A DNA stretch of 64,000 nucleotides from Morchella semilibera (lineage: Eukaryota; Ascomycota; Pezizomycetes; Pezizales; Morchellaceae), in assembly GCA_009192285.1 (NCBI GenBank), contig WBVU01000010.1:1300111-1364110 (forward strand). The letters run 5' to 3'. Each line of letters starts with the position of its first letter. Positions within the stretch are counted from its first letter, which is position 1. The position numbers and the translations under genes are program-made. This document shows positions 46,566-58,365 of the stretch, piece after piece. The notes under the pieces are model-generated. The model made no database searches. It was not told the DNA's origin and saw only the letters and a program-made list of their open reading frames with translations.

Positions 46566-47896
46566 ATGACCCCTGGCAGACTAGAGAATGAAGACCACAG
46601 CCGTGATGCTGCCTTTAACAAGGCAATGCACGGAAAGTCTTCAGAGCTGAAGGGTGGTTTCTCTGCCATGCTTGGAAAGGACAAAGAGGCCCAGAATGCG
46701 GCGGTTGATGAGTACTTCAAGTTCTGGGACGGGAAGGGTGCCGGGAAAGAAACCGAGCAAGATATGAAGGAACGTGTTGATAGCTATGCCACATTGACAA
46801 GACAGTATGTTCTTCCAATTTCGAAATAATCTGTAACGAATAAATGGTAGAGGAAATTCTTACATGTAACCCTAGTTACTACAATCTTGCCACAGATCTC
46901 TACGAGAATGGCTGGGGCCAATGCTTCCACTTCTGCCGTTTTTACGAGGGTGAGAACTTCTACCAGGCCATTGCCCGTCATGAGCACTACCTTGCCCACA
47001 TGATGGGTCTCCGCGAAGGGATGACCGTCCTTGATGTTGGCTGTGGTGTTGGTGGACCTGCTAGGGAAATCACCAGGTTCTCAGGAGTCAACATTGTTGG
47101 ATTGAACAACAATGATTACCAGATCGACCGTGCGACCAACTATGCCAAAATGGGCGGTTTGGCCGATAAGCACAAGTTTGTCAAGGGTGACTTCATGCAG
47201 ATGTCGTTCGAGCCTAACACATTCGATGCCGTGTAAGTATTTACGCTATCGTCTCATGCCTGGAATAATAAACTAATGCCATACTCACAACTAAAAGCTA
47301 CGCAATTGAGGCCACTGTCCATGCTCCTTCGCTTGAAGGTGTCTATGGCCAGATCTACAAGGTCCTCAAGCCTGGTGGTGTTTTCGGTGTCTATGAATGG
47401 TTGATGACCGAAGACTACGATGCAACAAACCCCCGCCACCGTGAAATCTGCCACGGAATTGAAGTTGGTGATGGTATTTCCCAAATGGTCAAGATATCTG
47501 AGGCCATCCGTGCTATCAAGGCTTGTGGATTTGAGTTAGAGTTCCACGAGGATCTCGCGCAGAGGCCTGATGTGATCCCATGGTGGTACCCGATTGGTAA
47601 GAAGCTTGATCCTTTTTTCACCGTAAACGCTGTAATTGACAGTTATTATAGCTGGTGATCTGAAATATGTTCGCTCGATGGGCGACTTCCTAACTGTTCT
47701 CCGCATGACCAAGGTTGGCCGTGGTCTCATGCACAAGTTTATCGGTGGTCTCGAAACCGTCGGTATTGCTCCTTCTGGTACACAGAAGACCGCCGATGCT
47801 CTTGCAGTGGCTGCGGACTCATTGGTGGCTGGTGCTAAGGAGAATCTATTCACTCCCATGTACCTGATGATTGCTAGGAAGCCCTTGAATGCTTAA
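46566..47896 (+). CDS. ERG6: Sterol 24-C-methyltransferase
   Basis: Transfers a methyl group from S-adenosylmethionine to C-24 of zymosterol or lanosterol in ergosterol synthesis, at the endoplasmic reticulum and lipid droplets. The exons are 46566-46804, 46876-47232, 47298-47596 and 47652-47896, a total of 1140 nt and 379 residues, the normal length. The conserved ERG6 start region ([20 protein letters not shown]), the SAM-binding motif [45 protein letters not shown] and [17 protein letters not shown] are all present. The first intron contains a TACATGTA octamer. The protein ends [12 protein letters not shown]. Confidence 0.97.
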
Positions 47897-48658
47897 ATGT
47901 AATTTATGGGTTCGAAACCCCGGCAGCCAAGTAATTAGTTCTTCAGATGGTATAGGGATAGGGGTTTCGGGGAAAATTATACGTTTAGCTATGTAATCTA
48001 GTAATAATTTGATTTGGAGGAGTTTCTCGTGTATCTATTAGATCTTGTACATTTTTAAACCGAAAGCCGAAGTGAATTAAATTGGCCGTGTTGGCCTTTC
48101 GTACCGGATAAGGCCGGGATTTCGATAACGATTTGCTGTAATAGGAGGATTAGCCTCCGCCAATCTGTACATGTAGTTCTAAGGACTAAAATCGAGTGCA
48201 TGTACTTTATTTATTAAGCCATTATGAGCCTATAGTTCAAAACATTAGATTGCTCTCAACGCATACCTTGTTCACATACTTATGCACATGGAGGGGTAGT
48301 GAATGATTCTCAGTACATGTATATAAATTCAAGTACATGTACTAGATATACCTACTTCAAATCTGCATTGTCAGACTACATATGTACATACATATAGCTC
48401 AAGTTTGTGGGACATTCTTTCAGCTTATATGATTCTATTATAGAATATGGCTCGCCAGAATTAGGTACTATATAAGATTGTAATCGCAATGATTAGGAAG
48501 GGTAATTCCCCTGATATTCCCGCAGCGTATCTCTTACATCAAACACTAAGCTGTGATATACGCATGACAAAAAATTCTCGCTTTTTGTATCATCTTAGCC
48601 CTAACTAGCAGTACAAGCCGATCTATGTAGTATTGCCCAACCCGTCTATCCTAATCAT
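47897..48658. other. Intergenic stretch between ERG6 and zuotin (convergent)
   Basis: No gene is seen. It contains three TACATGTA octamers (near 48172, 48314 and 48334), two of them only 20 bp apart. A GGGTTCGAAACCCC motif just after ERG6 is a chance palindrome rather than a tRNA arm. Confidence 0.55.
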
Positions 48659-50160
48659 TCAAGCAGGTGTCAAAGTTTTCAAGTCTTCAGCGTTGAACAG
48701 TCCCTTCTTAACCATCGCCGCAGCTTGTTCATTATAAGCAGCCTTGACCGCATCTACCGATTTGTCCTTCTGTAGGCGTGCAGCAAACTCACTAAGATCC
48801 TCGGCGTCGATCTTTGAAATGATCAAGTCAACGTCAGAGAGAAGGTCATCAATGACCTTGGGAGAGGCATCACCAGACACGAAGTAGTTTGTGTCCTTGA
48901 CAGCACCCTTGAGTACTCGCCTATTCTTCTTGACAGCAGTCTTAGCAGCCTCCTTGGCCTTCTTAGAGTCGGCCTGCTTGAGCTTTGCTGCAGCCTCCTC
49001 TTCCTCCTTGCGCTTCTTTTCCTCCTCCTCTCTAATACGCTTCTCCTCCGCTGCACGCTTTTCTTCAGCATCACGAGCATCGCGCTTAGCATTACGCTGC
49101 TTCTTCTCCTCGTCTTTGAACTTCTTAATTCTAGTATCGAGAGCAAGGACATCGTCAACAAGCTTGCGGAGACGGGCGGTGTCCTCTGTCTTTCTCTTTG
49201 CACGAGAAGCCTTGTTCTTTCGTTCAACAAATCGCTTCTGGTCACGGTTTTCGTTGTCGTCCGGAACATCCTCGTCAAGGTATTCAAATGTACGCCATGA
49301 ATCAAAGTTGTACCAGAAGTTGTAAAATTCTTCGACGTCCTCCTTGGTTGATGATTCGTCGCCGAACTTAGGAACTGGTTGCTTCTTTGAAAAGCGAGCC
49401 TCAGACTCGAAAACGGCGGACCAGAGCTTGTAGAAATTTCCTTTCGCCTTCTTTGATGGTGGTTCGCGATTGGCACCCTCATCAACGGAATCAAACTGAC
49501 GACGTCTGATGGGGTCTGAAAGAACCTCCATGGCTAAGCTTGTTGTCAGTATTAATCCGACCCTGGATAACATCGGATCATAGCATACCTTTCTGGATAC
49601 ACTTGAAGAAAGAATCGTCTTCAGTAGCACCGCTGGCAGCCTTTTTGTCGGGATGGTGCTTGAGGACCTTTCTGCGGTGGGCCTTCTTGATCTGTTCGTC
49701 TGTCGCTTTGTAACGGTATTTTGTAAGACCAAGGACGGCATAGTGATCTTGGTTCTATATTCGTGGGTTGATTAGCGCAATACTACCCTTAATGAGGTCT
49801 GTACATACCTTCCAGTCTTTGGGATCTCTCTGGAGAAGCATTGCGTCTTCAGGTTCGTCTACCTCGTCGGCGTCGTCGTCTTCGATATTCTTTACATTTT
49901 GTGAGGCTTGGATGCGATCATCTTCAGAGAAGGTGCGCGAGTGACGCTTCTATTATTTTTGGTTCATTTTAGTTTATGGTAATTACGAGGAAAATAGGTT
50001 TAGGGCTTACTCTTCGGGCATGAGCGAGAAAGTGAGGCCCGACAGGCTCAAGTTTTCGGTTGACTGAAGAAGAGAGCGGGGCATGTACAACAAAATTTGA
50101 TTCGGTTGACCATCCCTCAGGAAGGGGGGGGAGAGGCTTGATTGACTTGACTGAGGCCAT
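48659..50160 (-). CDS. ZUO1: Zuotin, ribosome-associated J-protein
   Basis: The J-domain partner of Ssz1 in the ribosome-associated complex. It stimulates Ssb Hsp70 on nascent chains near the ribosome exit. The start at 50160 gives [20 protein letters not shown], and the second exon enters at about 49940. The J domain reads [20 protein letters not shown] and [14 protein letters not shown] with the essential HPD. It is followed by the zuotin homology region ([38 protein letters not shown]), a long charged helix ([20 protein letters not shown]) and a C-terminal helical bundle ending [14 protein letters not shown]. There are about four short introns. The total of about 445 residues matches the family. 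Confidence 0.96.
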
Positions 50161-50686
50161 CTTTATTATCGATGGTTGCTTTGGACTGAAATATATGGTA
50201 GGGTATACAAAATGTTGAAGAACTTCTCGGACGAGGGGTTGCGGGTTGTACGTGGGCGGAAAATAAAAACCTTTATTAGTGTGGTGGCCCACTAGTGGGT
50301 GCGAGTGTTATCACGTGTGGCTGTGTGTTGTGTTTAGCGAGCTAAGGCTAAAGATTGTTAAAATTTATACATTTTCGGTGGACCGGCTTCGGCGTATCAG
50401 TATTTATCTCTTGCCTTTTACCAGAGATAACCATGCGTACGAGCACTAGCGGTCCCTAAATAATCTTTGGAAACCCTCAGCGAAAGCGATGCTCGTTCGA
50501 ACCCTGCTCCTTTCACTATTTTATTTTTGCTACAATGTCTTGGCGTTCTCAAGTTCGGTATCTGCACCCTGCAGGGCGGGGAGTCCCGTGTGCTACCCAT
50601 CCAGGTGACTATGTACCTGAAGGCAGCTCTACTCTACAGATAAAGGGACAAACCTCCCACCCGAAACCATCCTCACAACAAGCACC
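50161..50686. promoter_or_regulatory. Divergent promoter of zuotin and the phosphatase gene
   Basis: A 526-bp region between two diverging start codons. A TCACGTG-like E-box lies at about 50310. A GTTCGAACC motif at about 50503 looks like a tRNA B box, but the surrounding bases do not fold into a tRNA. Confidence 0.45.
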
Positions 50687-52623
50687 ATGAAGAAAGTTCA
50701 TTTGTTACTCCCCGTGTTGGTACAGTTTGCGACAGCTATACAACCTTCTGCGCGCGACCCACTGCCTAACCAGCAATTCCGCGATCTGAAATGGGGGCAA
50801 CTTAACTTCTTGCACACTACCGATAAGTCAGCTTCTTCGTCTCCTTAAGATAGCTATCTCTTAAAAACTAACGCAAATAACAGCCACGGTTGGCATGCAG
50901 GGCATCTTCAGGAACCGCAGTACTCGGCTGATTTCGGGGACTACATCTCGTTTGTTAAGCATATGCGGCGGCTCGCTGACGATAAGGGGGCAGATCTTGT
51001 AGTGGTCGACACTGGCGACCGTGCTGAGGGTAAGGAAGCGACCGTTCAACCTCTCTGACAGGGATTAGAGCTATAACTTATTGCCCGCGTTTCTTGATTA
51101 TAGGCAACGGTTTATGGGATGCGTCGGATCCAAAGGGGAACTACACAAGGAACTTCTACCATAAGCTCGACATAGATGTCCTCACGAATGGTAATCACGA
51201 GCTGTACAATAAAACTACAGCCCAGAATGAGTACGATGAGATGATCCCATATTATAACGGGAAATACGTCGCGTCAAACGTTGATATCGACGTAGAAGGA
51301 AGGTGGGAGCCTTTTGCAAACCGGTCCCACAAGCTAGTCACGAAAAACTTGGGGTTGAAAATTACGTCTTTTGGTTTTCTTTTTAACTTTACTGGAAACT
51401 ACAACAACACTCGCGTTAAGGCTCCCAGTGAAGTTATCAAAGAAGATTGGTTCCATGAGGCCATTTCTGACAAGGATGTTGACCTGTTCATGGTTATCGG
51501 GCACATCGATGTTGAGGACCGCGAACTCAGCAGAGTCCTGGCGGCTATTCGGGAGATAAATCCGGATACCCCAGTTCAGATATTTGGGGGCCACAGCCAT
51601 CTCAGGAAGTTTGTTCAGTACGATCCCAAGTCAACCGCGCTTGAGTCTGGACGTTATTTCGAGACTATTGGGTTTCTGAGTATTGATGGCCTTGTGACGA
51701 AGGCAAAGAAAGCTGCGTCAAAACTGAACTTCTTTAGAAGATACATCGATGCAAACAGAGCTGGATATCAACACCATACCGGGACAAATGAAGACACCTT
51801 TGATACCCCCGAAGGCCTACAGATGTCAGCAGAGCTCACCCAGTACCGTGCAGAATTGGGCCTTGACCGTCTCATTGGCTGTGCTCCTCAAGATTGGTCC
51901 CTCAACAAGGACATGTATGGTAGTCCTAATAACTGGTATACCTTCCTCGAGGAAACTGTTCTTCCAAAGGTTGTCATCAACGAAGACCGCCGAGATATCC
52001 CACGTATAATCTTTATAAATACTGGTTCTCAGCGATTTGATGTCTTCAAGGGCCCATTTACATATGATACTAGCTTCCTTGTTTCTCCATTCACCAGCAA
52101 GTTCCAGTTTACCCCGAATGTGCCATGGGAATATGCCTCACAGCTCCGTGAATATTTTGAAAGCGACTCGGACCCGTACTTCCACGCCCTCGGTGTCCCC
52201 GAACGTGAAGGCCCGCGACCACAAACCTACAAATCAAATTCTTTCCGGGTGAACCAGAGGCAGCGGAATTTCCTCTCCAACAATGATCATCCACCAACCA
52301 TAGTCCCAGGGTATACCACCAGAGACGATTTTGGCGATGATGGCGACGACACAGTCCACTCCCAGGTCATTTGGCACTTCTCCCCTAAGGTCATTCAGGG
52401 GAATGCTTCTTTCCCCGATGACTGGGAGACTAGCCCTCCCGAGACCGTGGATGTAGTGTTTATGGATTTCATTGGGTGGAATGTTGCAGCAGGATTGAAC
52501 GAGCTTTCAGGGAAAGATTCGTACAAAGCTGTTGATTTCCAACCCTACATGGGCGAGGAAGATACCATGACAAAGTTGTTGTTGGATTATATAGAGAAGG
52601 AATGGCGACATGATTGTGTTTAA
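50687..52623 (+). CDS. Secreted 5'-nucleotidase-like metallophosphatase
   Basis: A calcineurin-like metallophosphoesterase of the UshA/5'-nucleotidase type, similar in layout to yeast YHR202W; the natural substrate is unknown. Exons 50687-50826, 50884-51029 and 51104-52623 total 1806 nt and give 601 residues. A signal peptide is likely (MKKVHLLLPVLVQFATAI). Metal-binding motifs occur in order: TTDNHGWHAGHL, VVDTGDRAEGNGLWD, TNGNHELYN, VIGHIDVED and FGGHSHLRKF. Several N-glycosylation sites (NYT, NKT, NRS, NFT) support secretion or a vacuolar location. The first intron uses a weak donor (GTCAGC); it is chosen because it restores the invariant TDNHGW motif. Confidence 0.93.
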
Positions 52624-53478
52624 GCTTTTAGGTTTAGGGTTATGTTCTTGGGCGATCTGTAATGTTTTATGCGTGCTGCTTTATATTCGGATGTACCAGC
52701 AATACTTTGTATACATGCAAACTCTGATATGTCGAATTGTATATCTTTATACGTGTATATCCCGCGCGGGTTAGCAACATATAGCGATTCCTGTTTTTCC
52801 GGGCAAAAAAGATCATCCAAGAGTTAATGGTCTTTCTAGTTCACAGGCCAGCCTTAATAGTATTGTTTTTGGAGTGTCGAAAGTTCAAGATCGGAGGGGC
52901 CCAGTACGTGTAGTTAGAGGCCACGCCAAAGGGCAACGCCATACAGTGGCCCTGAAAATGTTTGAGTGAAAGAGGGAAGAATGGGGGGCAGCCTGGATTA
53001 TAGCCGAGCTAAGAATACCTTCTAAGCGCACGTATTCTCGATTAAACAAATGATATCCCCCCTAAGGGTCTGCTGCCTACGAAAAATCACCGTGGTAGCT
53101 CTTATTTTAAGGCATATATATGTAGGGAATAGTATACTGGGCCTCGATATACGATTAATGAATCAACAACAGAGAGCTGCATGTACCTACATGTAGTTTG
53201 GCACATTGGAGTCGAATCATAATCCATGACGCACCCAAACTCCAGGTTAATGGCAATGACCAAGTTGTCAGTTTTTTTTCTTCCCTAAATCTACTTTGGC
53301 GCCCTAAGGTATTAGCAAGACGTCTATATACACAGTAAACCTTAGATATTCGCCGCCCCCGCCCAGATGTCTGACGCCGCCGTCTTGGAATTCTTAAATC
53401 GGGCATTCATAGAGGCCAAGATAGTGTACATGGACCTACACAATCGATTACACCAAAGTCAGCACAGCACAACCTAAA
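52624..53478. other. Intergenic stretch (convergent 3' ends), no gene seen
   Basis: It holds the 3' regions of the phosphatase and ketopantoate-reductase-like genes. One TACATGTA octamer occurs near 53184. Short open frames have no recognisable content. Confidence 0.55.
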
Positions 53479-54581
53479 TTATAGCCACCTAGAGGGAGAA
53501 AGGGAAAGAAAAAAAAGAGTGGGAGGGGGGGGGGGGGGAGTGAATCCATCTCCGTACTTGATACACGGCACCTCCACGCCCACGCTCTCCGCAATCCTCC
53601 ACACATTCCCACAGTACGCCTCGACCTCCATCTGTATACCCTTCCTCGCATCCTGCAGCATACTCGGCACGATCGGCGGCGCCTTCAGCGTCCACCCCAT
53701 CCTATCCTTCACCAGCGTATCCTCATCGATCTTTACCCCCACCGCATTCGCCGTTTTGGCCACCTCCCGGATGATTTTCTCCACTAGCTCCACCGCCTGC
53801 GGCGAGCTCGCGAGGAAGGACTGCGTATCGAGGTTGGTCACAGCACACACGACATTCCACGACCCGTTCCACCCAAGCTTGCCCCAGCGGTCGACGTGTA
53901 TCGTGTCGGTGGCGCTGCAAAGAAAGCCGGAGGCGTCAAAAAGGCCTGCGAGGTGCTGGATCCTTGCGCGGTCGGCCCCGATGTCGACCCGGTCGTAGAG
54001 GCCAACGGCCATTTTGGGGGTGACGCCGGCCTGGACAATGTGGCCGGGTGCGGGCTGGCTGGCGGTGATGTAGGCGACACCCGAGGCGATCGGGTTCTGC
54101 GGGAAGGCATCGCGGTAGGGTTTCTCGACGCCGACGCCGTTCTGGATCAGGACTATGGGGACGTTGGGGGCAATGGGGAAGCTGGAGAGCGGAAGGGTGG
54201 CTTCCGGGGGGAGGACCTTGGTGGTCACAATCACGTAGTCGTAGGCTTCGCCGGCAATCTCGGAGGGGCTGGAGACGACACGATGGGGGCGGCAGACGTG
54301 GGTGCCCCAACTACTAGTGGACAGCTTGAAACCGGACTGGGAGACGGTGGGGTAATTTCCACGGCAGGCTATGGTGATTTGGACATTGGCGAATTTTGAG
54401 GCGGAGAGGAGATGTGCGAAGATGCCTCCAAGTGCTAGTTATATTGATATATATTGTTAGTGAGCCCGAGCCTTTCTTTTTGAGTTTCTCTTTTGGTCAT
54501 TGGGGTAGGGGTTTGTGCTTACTGCCGCCCCCAAAGATGAAGATTTTGAGTGGTTTCTGGTTTGTTGTGGATTCCATCATT
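53479..54581 (-). CDS. 2-dehydropantoate 2-reductase family protein
   Basis: An NADPH-dependent ketopantoate reductase fold (ApbA/PanE). Members make pantoate for coenzyme A, but fungi have several paralogues of unknown substrate. The first exon from 54581 (or the next ATG at 54578) encodes ESTTNQKPLKIFIFGGG. An intron at about 54435-54527 is followed by ALGGIFAHLLSASKFANVQI, which completes the Rossmann GxGxxG. The conserved YDYVIVTTKV (catalytic Lys), VLIQNGVGVEKPY, IDRWGKLGWNGSWN-like core and the C-terminal helical domain follow. The C-terminus is uncertain: the frame reads YGDGFTPPPPPP through a long C tract, but GTACGG...CCCTCTAG at about 53490-53560 could be an intron, which would end the protein soon after VPCIK. 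Confidence 0.87.
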
Positions 54582-55401
54582 TCCGGTGGGCGAGGATTAG
54601 TGACCAGAGTTGTAGATGTAAATATATAGTAGATTAGCGCAACCGGGGCCCAATATCTAACAATGTCAGAGATCACACATAGCCGCGGGTAAACAGGGAC
54701 TTGAATTTAGTTTTTGATTGGAATGGAATATATATCTGCATATATATGCATCTTTACCCCGCCATATGGAGGAGTCTGTGCCCATGAAATTGGGGACCGG
54801 CCAATAAATAGTAGATGGTAAATACTCAATCATTGGCTCATAAGTACAATACATACGCGGGGCATGGACCAGCACTCGCTGCGTGACTGGGGTACACACG
54901 GTGCTAAATAAAATGGGATTGTAATTATTGTAATTGCATGAATGCAGGGTGGGGCTTTTTAACCCTGTAGGTAGGTACTTTATGTCTAAGATTTCCCAGT
55001 ATTATTCTTCTTCTATCATGGGTGGAGGGCGGAGGACAGGCGCGGGGAACCGCGAAGAGATCCCGCCAAGTGTCTCACCTCACTCACCCCGCCATTCGTC
55101 CCATTCCGAGCAAAGTCCATAATTCTCTGATCCCATCCCATCCCTCGCATCCCTCATCCCATCCCATCCCATCCCATCCCATCCAATCTATCCAATCTGA
55201 TCCAATCTGATCCCAGTAGCAACAATATAACTAAACACACCCGGACCTCTGTGGTTTAACCTGAGGTTGGGTCATCCGAATATACCGAAGCAGCTGCTGG
55301 TCGTGTGGTGGGTCATACCAGTACAGTACAGTAGTTAATATATCCTTCCCCCCCCCCTCCCCCTCTTGCCAAACAACATTTCTCCGGAGATATCGATTGC
55401 A
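54582..55401. promoter_or_regulatory. Divergent promoter with a CCCAT/CCAAT repeat
   Basis: About 820 bp between the reductase-like gene (-) and TYR1 (+). A pentamer repeat (ATCCC)n lies at about 55130-55185, followed by ATCCAATCT/ATCCAATCTG units to about 55215. CCAAT motifs within it might bind the Hap complex. C-runs precede the TYR1 start. No gene is seen. Confidence 0.5.
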
Positions 55402-57536
55402 ATGGCAGCTACCACTACTACTACCACCGCTACTACTTCTACTACACACGATGTCGAGGCCCGAGGTGAAACCAACAAGTCAGTCGGCATCATCGGTATG
55501 GGCGACATGGGCAAGATGTATGCGCGCTGTATCGCCGGCGCCGGTTGGAGGTATCTACGTTCTGTCCATTCTGCTTCTACCCTACCAGTAGGCGAATATA
55601 AATACTGAATAATAGCTTTTTTTCCCCCTCCCACTAGAGTCAACGCTTGTGACCGCGAAGAGAAATATGAAGCACTGAAGGAGGAGTTTTCAGGTATACC
55701 CCCACCCCCACCCCCCATTGCAGGAGCTCAGCAGTGTTTATTGATGATGGCCCCTTTCGTTGACGCTCCAGAGAGATTGAAAATATCCACATCTACGTGA
55801 ACGGGCACTTTGTCGCGCGCCAGAGCGACTACATCATCTACTGCGTCGAGGCGGAGCTCATTGACGCCGTCGTCGCCACATATGGGCCTTGTAAGTCCAA
55901 GTTCCTCCCATTTCAGCCCACCTGGACTCGTTGCACCAGGGAGCGGGGTGGAGGCTGACGGGTAGACAGCGACAAAGCTCGGCGCTATTGTCGGCGGGCA
56001 GACGTCATGCAAGGCACCGGAGATCAAGGCGTTTGAAAAGCATCTGCCGGAGGATGTCGAAATCGTGTCTTGTCACTCGTTACACGGGCCGAGTGTGAAC
56101 CCGGCCGGACAGCCGCTGGTTAGTATTTCCCCCTGGGGTGCTGAGGATGGGGAGGAGGCTGACGCGGGGAGCTAGGTGTTGATTCGGCACCGAGCATCGG
56201 ATGAGAGCTTTGCGCTGGTGGAACGGATACTGTCGTGCTTTAGGTCAAAGTTTGTCTATCTGACGGCCGAGGAGCATGATCGTATCACAGCTGATACGCA
56301 GGCGGTTACACATGCGGCGTTCTTGAGGTGCGCAATTTTCTATACCAGATACCTGCCTCTATAATGATATCAAGTATCGCATCATACTGAGGATTGTGGC
56401 GGTAGCATGGGCACGGCGTGGCACGCAAATAGCCAGTTCCCCTGGGAAGTCACGAAATGGCGGAGCGGCATCGAGAATATCAAAATCAACATTACATTGC
56501 GCATCTACAGCAATAAATGGCACGTCTACGCAGGTTTGCCCCCCCCCCCATATCCCCACTCCCTCACTACACAGCACCTAACCTCCCCATCAGGTCTTGC
56601 AATCCTCAACCCAGCCGCCCAGAAACAGATCCGTCAATACGCCACCTCCGTCACCGAGCTCTTCAAGCTGATCCTCGAGGGCAAGCGTCAAGAGTTCGAG
56701 ACGCGCATCCGCACCGCTGGCGAGTTCGTATTTGGCAAGCAGCGCGACTCGCTGCTGCTGCGCGACGACATCCTCGACCAGTTCTCACTCAGCGGTGTGC
56801 CGAAGGCTGAGCGCAAGCCAAACAGCCACCTCTCGCTGCTGGGGATGGTCGACTGCTGGTGGAAGTGCAATATTGTGCCATATGATCACATGATATGCTC
56901 CACGCCTGTAAGCTGCCCTACTTCCTGTTGCCTAGTTACTGTTGCCCTAGTGCGCTAGTGTTTCTTACTGTATTTCAGCCGCGATAACCGGCCATGTATA
57001 TAGTTTGTTTTTATTTGTTTGTGATTGATGCGGTGATTATATCACCAGGAAATGGGGTTGGCTGGCTGACTGGTGTCTATCTTATGTGGGACTGTAGCTG
57101 TTCCGGCTGTGGCTGGGTGCTACAGAGTATCTTTTCCGACAGCCAGATCTGCTAGACGACTGTATACGCTTTGCGCTCGACGACGATTCCTTCCGGTCCG
57201 ACGATCTAGAGTTTACGTTTGCTGCTCGGGTATGTCTTCTTCCTCTCCCCCGGGTGCCGCACCACACGGTAACATCACCCCGATATCACTTCATTATCTA
57301 CTACCCCCCCTTACCGCTCACTAAATTGTTACCCCAACTCACAGGGCTGGAGCGACGCCGTCTCCTTCGGTGACTTCAATTCGTACCGCTTGCGCTTCGA
57401 GAAGCCCCAGGCCTACTTTGCGCCGCGCTTCCCCGAGGCCACAAAACTGGGCAACGAGATGATCAAAACCATACTGCAGAAAATCAAGTCTGCTGAGGAG
57501 GCTGCAGCCGCCACAAAGGTTCCTTCTCCTTCGTAG
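55402..57536 (+). CDS. TYR1: Prephenate dehydrogenase (NADP+)
   Basis: Converts prephenate to 4-hydroxyphenylpyruvate in tyrosine synthesis. The start at 55402 gives MAATTTTTTATTSTTHDVEA. The Rossmann motif VGIIGMGDMGKMYARCIAGA follows. Further exons carry NACDREEKYEALKEEFS, YIIYCVEAELIDAVVATYG, IVGGQTSCKAPEIKAFEKHL, SCHSLHGPSVNPAGQPL, HDRITADTQAVTHAAFLSMG and GTAWHANSQFPWE. The C-terminal part (HLSLLGMVDCWWKCNIVPYD; LFRLWLGATEYLF) is typical of fungal Tyr1. About eight introns interrupt the gene, including 55551-55637 and 55694-55773 and a long one at about 56912-57100. The total of about 450 residues fits the family. Confidence 0.94.
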
Positions 57537-58365
57537 AGAGAGAGAGGGGGGGGGGGTGTGGTAATGATCGTTTTACATGTTTTTTGTGCGGGCGGAAAAT
57601 ACCTTTCTTCTTTCCTTTTTTTGCGCGAATGGATGAAATGGAATGAAGTGTGGTCATTGAGCTGCACGGGGGTTGGTTGGTTGGTTGGTTGGTAATATTA
57701 TGGTAATAGCCGTGACATGACATGAAGGAAACGCCTTTCGTGAGGAATGGATGGACATGCATGTCTCAAGTGAACATGACAGCGCAGCATAAAAACAAAA
57801 ACAAGAACAAAGAGGCCACGAAAAAAAAATACAAATGAATGAACCGGGCAAAAAAAAATAAAAAAATAAAAAAAACTCCTAACCCCCAAATCCATCATCA
57901 TACCAGACAGTAGATCCAAACCCGATTATACCCTAAAAAAGTAGGAAAAAAATAATAAAAATTTAGTTCCACCCCCGCTTATTTTGCGGGTTGTGGTTGT
58001 GGTTGTGGTTTTGGTTTTGGTGGTTATTGTTAGGGTTAGAGCTGACGGCGTACGCTGGGGAATATTCGTTTTTGCTATTCTACAAATGCTCCACGGACCC
58101 ATCAAGTCGCCCACCCCAGTGTAAGCCAATGTAACCCTCTCTATATAGTTGGGGAAGGAAAAAAAATGCAAGAAATAGATATGAATAATCAATGAGTGAA
58201 TAAATCATCACAAGGGTTCCCCTCCTCCTTGTGTTTAAAAAACGGCATTACAAAAAAAAAAAAAAAGGAAAAGGAAAAGGAAAAAAAAAGGGAAAGAAAG
58301 AAGGGAGAGGGAAAGGCGCAAAACAAGAGAACCACATCCCCGAGCCGGGTTACCGCATTCATTGT
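57537..58365. other. Intergenic stretch with simple repeats
   Basis: Convergent 3' regions of TYR1 and the b561 gene. It contains GAGA and G runs (57540-57558), (TTGG)n at 57674-57692, poly-A runs at 57815-57875, GTGGTT repeats at 57990-58025 and A/G-rich runs at 58250-58310. No gene is seen. Confidence 0.6.

Noticed and set aside
47905-47930. tRNA T-arm-like GGGTTCGAAACCCC
   Set aside because: Only a short palindrome. There is no D arm, anticodon arm or acceptor stem nearby, and it directly follows the ERG6 stop codon.
48823-49494. 223-residue Ser/Arg-rich frame overlapping zuotin
   Set aside because: Shadow frame of the charged helical region of zuotin in another phase.
50437-50525. Possible tRNA gene (GTTCGAACC B-box-like motif)
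   Set aside because: The T-arm stem does not pair, no acceptor stem closes around it, and the A-box match is weak.
53896-54399. 167-residue Gly/Asp-rich plus-strand frame
   Set aside because: Antisense shadow of the GC-rich ketopantoate-reductase-like gene.
55130-55215. CRISPR-like tandem repeat
   Set aside because: It is a simple (ATCCC)n microsatellite without spacers, in a eukaryotic promoter.
43535-57536. A biosynthetic gene cluster from ISN1 to TYR1
   Set aside because: The genes belong to unrelated housekeeping pathways. No backbone synthase, transporter or pathway regulator is present.
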